Part shown: one piece after another, positions 8,311 to 13,063 of the stretch
Layout: each line of letters begins with the position of its first letter
Position numbering within the stretch: position 1 is the stretch's first letter
Assembly (NCBI GenBank): GCA_900547825.1
Contig: URII01000060.1
Location: forward strand, 1-13,063
Length of the DNA stretch: 13,063 nucleotides
From: an uncultured Porphyromonadaceae bacterium
GTDB taxonomy: Bacteria > Bacteroidota > Bacteroidia > Bacteroidales > Muribaculaceae
Reading direction: 5' to 3'
Translations under genes and position numbers: made by a program
The notes under the pieces: model-generated
What the model saw: only the letters and a program-made list of their open reading frames with translations
Told to the model about the DNA's origin: nothing
Databases searched by the model: none

Positions 8311-9101
8311 CCGACAGCGTAAAACCCAAAAAAGGACTCGGACAGCACTTCCTGACCGATCTCAGCGTGGCACAGCGCATAGCATCCACTCTTGATGACT
8401 ATATCGGTGTCCCTGTAATAGAAGTAGGTCCGGGTATGGGGGTACTCACCCGTTTCCTGCTTGACAAAGGACACGATCTGAGAGTAGTGGAATTAGACAG
8501 CGAAAGCATAGAGTATCTGAAAGAACATTTTCCGGAACTCGACGGTAGAATAATCGAGGGCGATTTTCTACGTCTTGATCTTGCCAGTCTTGTGCCTGAA
8601 GGGCCTTTCTGTGTAATAGGCAATTATCCCTATAACATCTCTTCGCAGATATTTTTTCATGTTCTGGACTACCGTGACAGAGTGGTATGCTGTTCCGGAA
8701 TGCTACAGAAAGAGGTGGCCGAACGCCTTGCGGCTTCTCCCGGCACCAAAGCACGGGGGATTCTGAGTGTGTTGCTGCAGCAATGGTACGATGTCGATTA
8801 TCTTTTCACTGTAAGTGAACATGTGTTCAACCCTCCTCCAAAAGTAAAAAGCGGCGTAATAAAAATGACACGCAACTCACTTACGGAAGCAGAGTGCGAT
8901 GAACGGTTGTTTAAAACCATTGTCAAGACCACCTTCGGACAACGACGCAAAACCATACGCAACTCCATCCGGGGCATTCTCCCATCCGGAGTTCCTCTCC
9001 CCGAAACGCCACTACTCGCCATGCGTCCCGAACAACTTTCGGTAGAGCAATTCGTTGATCTTACCCTGACAGTGGAGAGGCTCAGAACCACACAACCCTA
9101 A
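8307..9101 (+). CDS. rsmA: 16S rRNA (adenine1518-N6/adenine1519-N6)-dimethyltransferase
   Basis: RsmA (KsgA) uses S-adenosylmethionine to dimethylate the two adjacent adenines of helix 45 in 16S rRNA, a late step in small-subunit assembly. The 264 residues are the usual length. Visible motifs: KKGLGQHFL at the N-terminus, SAM-binding motif I EVGPGMG (39-45), ELD as the acidic ribose contact, EGDFL, catalytic motif IV GNYPYNIS (105-112), and VFNPPPKV with a helical C-terminal domain (FGQRRKTIRNS). The ATG overlaps the hydrolase stop (ATGA). The mgtE gene follows after 51 bases without a terminator. Confidence 0.97.
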   Translation: MTDSVKPKKGLGQHFLTDLSVAQRIASTLDDYIGVPVIEVGPGMGVLTRFLLDKGHDLRVVELDSESIEYLKEHFPELDGRIIEGDFLRLDLASLVPEGPFCVIGNYPYNISSQIFFHVLDYRDRVVCCSGMLQKEVAERLAASPGTKARGILSVLLQQWYDVDYLFTVSEHVFNPPPKVKSGVIKMTRNSLTEAECDERLFKTIVKTTFGQRRKTIRNSIRGILPSGVPLPETPLLAMRPEQLSVEQFVDLTLTVERLRTTQP

Positions 9102-9152
9102 AAAGCCATTCACTCAGCCAATCATCAAAACAAAAAATCACATTTATAAGGC

Positions 9153-10523
9153 ATGAAGGAATATACGGAGCAGGATCTACAGGAGATCCGCCACATCATA
9201 GAGAAAAAAGATGACGATGCCGCCCGAAAACTCCTTACGGATCTTCATCCTGCCGACATAGCGGAACTATATCAGGAGCTCGACCTTGATGAAGCCGAAT
9301 ATCTTTTCCATCTCCTTGACGAAGAAACAGCGGCCGATGTGCTCATGGAACTCGATGAGGATGACAGGCGAAAGCTCCTTGCCGACATGCCCGCGGAGGA
9401 AATCGCCAACAAACTTATCGACCATCTGGATACGGACGACGCCGTAGACATTATCCAGGAACTTGATGAAGAGGACCGCGACAAAATTCTTTCGCATATC
9501 GACGATGTTGATCAGGCCGGCGATATCATCGACCTTCTGAAATATGACGAGGATACCGCAGGTGGCCTGATGGGCACCGAAATGATAGTGGTGAACGAAA
9601 ACTGGAGCATGCCTGAATGCATCAAACAGATGAGGATGCAGGCCGAGGACATTGATGAAATCTACTACGTATATGTAGTCGACAACGATGACAAACTCAA
9701 GGGCATCCTTCCGCTAAAGACACTGATCACCCACCCTTCCGTATCCAAGATAAGGCATATAATGGAAGAAGAACCTGTGGCAGTAAAAGCTGACACTCCC
9801 ATTGATGAAGTAGCACTTGATTTTGAGAAATACGACCTTGTCGCCATGCCGGTAATTGACAGCATTGGCCGGCTCGTAGGACGCATAACTGTGGACGACG
9901 TCATGGACCAGGTGCGTGAGTCATCGGAACGTGACTACCAGCTGGCCTCAGGTCTTTCATCCGATGTTGAGACCAGCGACACCCTCTGGACACAAACCCG
10001 TGCCCGGCTTCCATGGCTCCTCATAGGTATGTGCGGCGGAATAGGCAATTCCATTATTCTCGGTCACTTCGAATCCGGACTGGCCATAGATCCGGCATTG
10101 GCACTGTTCATACCGCTAATAGGCGGAACCGGGGGCAACGTGGGCACCCAGTCATCGGCAATCGTGGTGCAAGGCCTGGCCAACGGCTCGCTTGACATAA
10201 AAAAGTCAGCCCGTCAGCTCGTAAAGGAATTAGGAGTAGGCCTCCTCAACGGCTTCATAATATCGTTGTTGGTGTTCATATATAACTTTTTCTCCCTCGG
10301 CAACGGACATGCCATAACAATGACCACCCTTGCTGTGTCGATATCTCTTCTGGCCGTGGTGATATTCGCTTCCGTGTTCGGCACATTCGTACCCCTTACA
10401 TTGGAAAAGTTCAAAATCGATCCGGCACTTGCAACAGGTCCTTTCATATCTATAACAAACGACATTATAGGTATGCTGATATATATGACCATATCCACAA
10501 TTCTGCTGACAACCATGGTGTGA
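9153..10523 (+). CDS. mgtE: MgtE family magnesium transporter
   Basis: A Mg2+-gated Mg2+ channel/transporter of the inner membrane, 456 residues (Thermus MgtE is about 450). The acidic N-terminal superhelical domain (about 1-130), with runs such as ELDEDDRRKLLADMPAEEI, is the cytoplasmic Mg2+ sensor. YDEDTAGGLMG (from 131) leads into two CBS domains (about 137-200 and 201-262). The membrane domain begins near 287 (PWLLIGMCGGIGNS), has GGTGGNVGTQS (324-334) and ends with DPALATGPF...TNDIIG. Asp437 there corresponds by position to the ion-selecting Asp of the pore. The ATG follows ATAAGGC, a weak ribosome site. It is last in the run; no mRNA-based Mg2+ sensor is visible in the 51-base gap before it. 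Confidence 0.96.
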   Translation: MKEYTEQDLQEIRHIIEKKDDDAARKLLTDLHPADIAELYQELDLDEAEYLFHLLDEETAADVLMELDEDDRRKLLADMPAEEIANKLIDHLDTDDAVDIIQELDEEDRDKILSHIDDVDQAGDIIDLLKYDEDTAGGLMGTEMIVVNENWSMPECIKQMRMQAEDIDEIYYVYVVDNDDKLKGILPLKTLITHPSVSKIRHIMEEEPVAVKADTPIDEVALDFEKYDLVAMPVIDSIGRLVGRITVDDVMDQVRESSERDYQLASGLSSDVETSDTLWTQTRARLPWLLIGMCGGIGNSIILGHFESGLAIDPALALFIPLIGGTGGNVGTQSSAIVVQGLANGSLDIKKSARQLVKELGVGLLNGFIISLLVFIYNFFSLGNGHAITMTTLAVSISLLAVVIFASVFGTFVPLTLEKFKIDPALATGPFISITNDIIGMLIYMTISTILLTTMV

Positions 10524-10580
10524 ACGAACCATCGCCGAATCAGGCGCGTTGTTATATAAACATCATAAAATCTGAACATC

Positions 10581-10691
10581 ATGACAACAACATGGATAAC
10601 AATAGTGGCTCTTATTGCCTCAACTTCCGCTATCGGAGCGCTTGTGGACTATATACGCAAAAGCATGGTAAAAATTCCAGCCGGGAGATAA
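10581..10691 (+). CDS. possible small membrane peptide (36 residues)
   Basis: An ATG at 10581 opens 36 codons ending at TAA 10689-10691. The peptide begins MTTTWITIVALIASTSAIGA, one hydrophobic segment (about residues 5-22), followed by a basic tail (DYIRKSMVKIPAGR), so it would insert in the inner membrane with the tail in the cytoplasm. Codon choice (ATA, GCC, GGA, CTT) is like the neighbours. It lies 57 bases after mgtE on the same strand; no separate promoter matching TAnnTTTG was found before it, so it may ride on the mgtE transcript. No family is recognised. With so short a frame, chance cannot be ruled out. Confidence 0.4.
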   Translation: MTTTWITIVALIASTSAIGALVDYIRKSMVKIPAGR

Positions 10692-10705
10692 ACCATAATT
10701 GATAT

Positions 10706-10738
10706 TTTGCCTATATTTGCATTGTAAATATAACTTCG
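10706..10738 (+). promoter_or_regulatory. probable promoter of the S24 regulator-TPR pair
   Basis: TTTG at 10706-10709, then 21 bases, then TAACTTCG at 10731-10738 (one mismatch to TAnnTTTG). A second TAnnTTTG match, TATATTTG at 10712-10719, lacks a -33 partner. The leader before the ATG at 10757 would be only about a dozen bases. Confidence 0.5.
10712..10732 (+). promoter_or_regulatory. palindromic operator candidate upstream of the S24 regulator
   Basis: A 21-base near-perfect palindrome with arms TATATTT (10712-10718) and AAATATA (10726-10732). The inner bases CA and TG also pair, leaving one mismatched pair (10719/10725) around the centre at 10722. It fills the space between the -33 and -7 elements and ends 24 bases before the start codon of a helix-turn-helix repressor gene. 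Autoregulation is inferred. Confidence 0.55.
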
Positions 10739-10756
10739 CACAACTGCAATATTACA

Positions 10757-11455
10757 ATGGCAGAAACCATAGTTGACCGCATCCGGTTCCTTATCGAACG
10801 GTCACACAAAAGTCAGGCGGCTTTCGCACGGCAACTCTCTATCGATCCGTCAAACATGTCAAAACATCTTTCGGGACGCCTTCCTGTAACCGACGGACTT
10901 GTAAACCGTATAGTAGCCGATCTCGGTGTATCGAAACATTGGCTCACCACCGGTAAGGGCTTGCCTTACGACAAAAATCTGCATGCCGTCGAGATAGGCC
11001 ACGGCGAAGAATGCTACGGAATGGAAACGGCAACATGTACTGAACATCCCCATGGTATTCCTGTCTATGATATTGACGTCACTGCCGGATGTGCCGAGCT
11101 TTCCCTGATGTTTACCCGCGACAGGATTATAGGCTTCGTGGATCTTCCCCAACTTAACCCTGAAAGCCGCATAGTAAGAGTAAGCGGCAACAGCATGGCC
11201 CCGGTTATCAATCACGGCGCATACATAGCCGTAAGGCATATCTCTGATCCCGGAATAATATTCTGGGGGCAGATATATGTGATAGTACTTGATGACTATA
11301 GGATGGTCAAGTTTCTCCGGCGCAACAGCAACAATGCATCGAAAGTAATCCTGCATTCCGCAAACGCCGACTATGACGACATGGAAGTAGCCAAATCAGA
11401 TATACGACAGCTTTATCTTGTTGAAACCATATTGAATTACGACATCCGATGCTGA
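10757..11455 (+). CDS. XRE-family regulator with S24 (LexA/CI-like) peptidase domain
   Basis: A 232-residue probable repressor. The N-terminal helix-turn-helix (about 1-65: KSQAAFARQLSIDPSNMSKHL, cut here as SQAAFARQL...NMSKHLSGR) ends in the WLTTGKG typical of this group. The C-terminal half is an S24 domain. The catalytic pair is kept, with Ser146 in VSGNSMAP and Lys185 in RMVKFLRR. An Ala110-Gly111 bond in DVTAGCAEL sits where LexA/CI proteins cleave themselves, so RecA-stimulated self-cleavage is possible but not shown. FWGQIYVIVL is the usual Bacteroidetes variant of the fold. A palindrome overlaps the promoter, and the TPR gene overlaps the last seven bases. No phage genes are near, so it is probably a host regulator rather than a prophage repressor. 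Confidence 0.85.
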   Translation: MAETIVDRIRFLIERSHKSQAAFARQLSIDPSNMSKHLSGRLPVTDGLVNRIVADLGVSKHWLTTGKGLPYDKNLHAVEIGHGEECYGMETATCTEHPHGIPVYDIDVTAGCAELSLMFTRDRIIGFVDLPQLNPESRIVRVSGNSMAPVINHGAYIAVRHISDPGIIFWGQIYVIVLDDYRMVKFLRRNSNNASKVILHSANADYDDMEVAKSDIRQLYLVETILNYDIRC

Positions 11456-12195
11456 ACCGTACGCGAATCCTCATATCCGTCTTCATATACATGGCAGTGG
11501 TCTCAATAGCCTTTGGCACCACACGCAGCTTCAATACCATAGCCATCAAAGCCGAACGATTCTATGCCCAGAAAGAATGGGCCTCCGCCTCGGCCATGTA
11601 TGAACTCATGCTCGATGAACGTCCACGCGACTATTCGCTCTATGCCAAAGCCATAGTATCGGCAGCGATGGTTCCGGACACTATAGAGGAAATGAACTTG
11701 GTCGACAAAGCGTTCGCAAACCTATGCCCTGTAGATACCCTTTTCAACCGGGTGGAGAAAGCATCTTTCGCTATAGGACAGTCCACGCTTTATGAGCAGC
11801 TGCTACTGAAAGTAAAGACAGCATATCCCTGGACCCGGCGCCTCGTGGACGCGCGGCTGCTTGACTACTATTCATTCCGCAACGCTGCCTCCGACATGCT
11901 GGTCTACAGCGACATAATGTTGGCAGGAGCACCCGACTCATCGAAGTTTCTTATGATAAAGGCCCGGGCATTGCTGCTGTCAGGGCGCAATCGTGATGCT
12001 GAAATAATCCTGAACAGGCTTATAGAGCTGAATCCAGATAATGTTCAGGCTCTGATAATGCTCGGCAATTACTACCTTATCGAACATGAGAAAAACGGCA
12101 ATGACGCTCTGCTGACACGTGCAAAAGACCTGCTGCGAAGAGCCAACACACTTGAGCCGACCCCGTATCTCGAGGCGACTCTACAATCCCTCTAA
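11449..12195 (+). CDS. exported TPR-repeat protein
   Basis: A 248-residue protein of unknown specific function. The N-terminal hydrophobic stretch (RILISVFIYMAVVSIAFG, about residues 5-22) is a signal peptide or membrane anchor. TPR-like helix pairs follow: one at about 32-68 (AERFYAQKEWASASAMYELM...RPRDYSLYAKA) and a clearer one at about 173-220 (ARALLLSGRNRDAEIILNRL, then IELNPDNVQALIMLGNYYL), the last running into a third helix pair (LLRRANTLEP). TPR domains bind other proteins. The ATG lies inside the end of the S24 regulator gene (7-bp overlap, different frame), so the two are co-transcribed and possibly coupled. Its TAA interlocks with the stop of the convergent TIGR02757 gene. Confidence 0.8.
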   Translation: MLNRTRILISVFIYMAVVSIAFGTTRSFNTIAIKAERFYAQKEWASASAMYELMLDERPRDYSLYAKAIVSAAMVPDTIEEMNLVDKAFANLCPVDTLFNRVEKASFAIGQSTLYEQLLLKVKTAYPWTRRLVDARLLDYYSFRNAASDMLVYSDIMLAGAPDSSKFLMIKARALLLSGRNRDAEIILNRLIELNPDNVQALIMLGNYYLIEHEKNGNDALLTRAKDLLRRANTLEPTPYLEATLQSL

Positions 12196-12963
12196 TTCCA
12201 TGGGCTTTGTACGGTTATTCTTGGATTCTATCCCTATACCGAACAGAGCATAATCATATATAACGGGATCGTCAGGGCGGAATGAGCGCAACACCTCCGT
12301 AAGTTCCATTACACTCTTGCGGTCATTAGCCTTGCGGGTCAGCAATCCCAATTCACGCGACACATTTCCCACATGCACATCCAAGGGAATAAAAAGCTGG
12401 GCCGGTGTAAGAGCTTTCCATAGCCCCATATCCACAATCCCGTCATCGCGCACAAGCCAACGCAAAGCCATATTCAGGCGTTTCAAAGCACTTGAATCAA
12501 GATTCATAGGCATACAACGGGAATCCCCCTTGCCGTCACAGGCCTCGGCAATAGCGGAATTGATAGCCTGCGCTATAATCCAGGCCGGAGCTTCATGCTG
12601 CGGCGCCCCTACAGCAACGGCATAACTTTCAAGAGTGCCGTAACGCGAATATATGCCATAGAGCCCTCTGAGATAATTACGCATGTTGGCAGCAAAAAAC
12701 GTGCGGTGTATATTCCCGTCGGGCAAATCCTCAAACCCGCGATCCATTACATAGCGGTAAGGATCATGCCCCATGAGAGCAAGCAATTTATCGCAATTGG
12801 AGCATATCATCCTGCGGTTGCCCCATGCTATAGTGGAGCAAAGCAACGCCGCTATTTCAGCATCACGCTGGTCATCAAACCTCCGGGGAAACTGCACCGG
12901 ATCATCAGCTATGAATGCCGGCGAATTGATGCGCGCAGCTTCAGCATCTAAAAAATCGCGCAA
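12181..12963 (-). CDS. TIGR02757 family (DUF2400) protein
   Basis: A protein of the TIGR02757 family, common in Bacteroidetes and uncharacterised. Family blocks visible with the TTG start (260 residues): FLDAEAARINSPAFI near the N-terminus, DAEIAALLCSTIAWGNR (34-50), HRTF, LRWLVR, PLDVHVGNVSRELGLL (193-208) and YDYALFGIG (236-244). The VHV...LGLL block recalls helix-hairpin-helix DNA glycosylases, but that link is only suggestive. Start choice: the frame stays open up to ATGs at 13041 and 13017, but both lie inside the tRNA-Glu gene, and no ATG or GTG follows before conserved sequence. TTG at 12963 gives the family's usual length and N-terminus. That TTG lies in the 3' arm of the tRNA terminator. 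The 3' end overlaps the TPR gene by 15 bases. Confidence 0.85.
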   Translation of the reverse strand: MRDFLDAEAARINSPAFIADDPVQFPRRFDDQRDAEIAALLCSTIAWGNRRMICSNCDKLLALMGHDPYRYVMDRGFEDLPDGNIHRTFFAANMRNYLRGLYGIYSRYGTLESYAVAVGAPQHEAPAWIIAQAINSAIAEACDGKGDSRCMPMNLDSSALKRLNMALRWLVRDDGIVDMGLWKALTPAQLFIPLDVHVGNVSRELGLLTRKANDRKSVMELTEVLRSFRPDDPVIYDYALFGIGIESKNNRTKPMELEGL

Positions 12964-12991
12964 TTCGGATAATTGTTCCGAATTGCGCGAT
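12950..12991 (-). terminator. terminator of tRNA-Glu, overlapping the TIGR02757 start
   Basis: On the minus strand, a perfect 15-bp stem (12991-12977 with 12969-12955) closes a seven-base loop and is followed by TTTTT (12954-12950). It begins 18 bases after the tRNA 3' end. Bases 12963-12950 also encode the first codons of the TIGR02757 gene. Confidence 0.9.
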
Positions 12992-13009
12992 CCTGATTCT
13001 ATTTTTGTG

Positions 13010-13063
13010 TAGCCCATAGGAGAATCGAACTCCTCTTTCAAGAATGAAAATCTTGCGTCCTAG
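13010..13063 (-). tRNA. tRNA-Glu (UUC), 5' part beyond the window edge
   Basis: The last 54 bases, on the minus strand, hold the 3' part of a tRNA: the end of the D-arm (GAC), the anticodon stem CAAGA/TCTTG with loop TTTTCAT (anticodon TTC at 13048-13046, decoding GAA/GAG), a four-base variable loop, T-arm AGGAG-TTCGATT-CTCCT, the acceptor 3' strand ATGGGCT and discriminator A at 13010. CCA is not encoded. About 19-20 bases of the 5' end are missing only because the window stops. Confidence 0.93.

Larger units (their letters stand above)
4753..10523 (+). other. probable six-gene operon (DUF3256-xseA-xseB-hydrolase-rsmA-mgtE)
   Basis: Six same-strand genes follow one promoter. DUF3256/xseA, xseB/hydrolase and hydrolase/rsmA each share an ATGA, which suggests coupled translation. 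The xseA-xseB gap is 23 bases and the rsmA-mgtE gap is 51 bases. No internal terminator hairpin was found. Co-transcription is inferred from spacing only. Confidence 0.65.

Noticed and set aside
10532..10548. Short hairpin after mgtE (CGCC, six-base loop, GGCG) as a terminator
   Set aside because: Only four base pairs and no T-tract follows.
10520..10702. 60-codon plus-strand frame after mgtE
   Set aside because: Starts with GTG inside the mgtE end; the product is polar, Asn/His/Ser-rich and unlike the neighbours. The overlapping 36-codon frame looks more protein-like.
10859..11356. 165-codon minus-strand frame opposite the S24 regulator
   Set aside because: No domain, and it covers the conserved Ser/Lys region of the real gene.
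10757..11455. Prophage repressor as a sign of an integrated phage
   Set aside because: No integrase, structural or lysis genes and no attachment repeats are visible; the family is common as a host regulator in Bacteroidetes.
12964..13041. TIGR02757 start at ATG 13041 or 13017
   Set aside because: Both codons lie within the tRNA-Glu gene, and the extra residues translate the tRNA and its terminator.
1..13063. CRISPR arrays, insertion sequences, toxin-antitoxin or defence islands
   Set aside because: No spaced repeats, transposase or nuclease-defence motifs were found on either strand; the genes are core-type.

Overview
The window looks like chromosomal core DNA from a Bacteroidales bacterium, probably of the Muribaculaceae (S24-7) type. 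Genus-level placement is inference. The evidence is: several upstream regions fit the Bacteroidetes promoter (TTTG, about 18-21 bases, then TAnnTTTG); start codons mostly lack a strong Shine-Dalgarno; Ile is often encoded by ATA; and it carries families typical of this order (DUF3256, TIGR02757, choice-of-anchor J/FN3 surface proteins with a C-terminal sorting-like domain, OmpA-type porins). No phage, transposon, CRISPR or toxin-antitoxin genes were seen.

Layout. (1) 1-3290: a large exported multidomain surface protein with its own promoter and a strong terminator. Bases 1-57 upstream may hold the first codons of a divergent gene. (2) 3286-4662: an OmpA-family outer-membrane protein as a single-gene unit, with a promoter abutting the previous terminator and its own GC-rich terminator. 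(3) 4699-10523: a compact six-gene run on the plus strand: DUF3256 exported protein, xseA, xseB, an exported alpha/beta hydrolase, rsmA and mgtE. Three of its junctions are ATGA stop/start overlaps. (4) 10524-10756: an intergenic region with a possible 36-residue membrane peptide and a promoter overlaid by a near-perfect palindrome. (5) 10757-12195: an XRE-S24 (LexA/CI-like) regulator overlapping an exported TPR protein by 7 bp. (6) 12181-13063, minus strand: a truncated tRNA-Glu(UUC), its terminator, and a TIGR02757 gene whose 5' end lies in that terminator. The TIGR02757 gene converges on and overlaps the TPR gene at the stops.

Functionally the window mixes cell-envelope genes with housekeeping genes: exonuclease VII (DNA repair), 16S rRNA dimethylation and Mg2+ transport. 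No clearly new defence or mobile system is visible. The points most worth a second look are the palindromic operator candidate of the S24 regulator, the terminator embedded in the start of the TIGR02757 gene, the small membrane ORF behind mgtE, and possible leader RNA structure ahead of the surface-protein gene.
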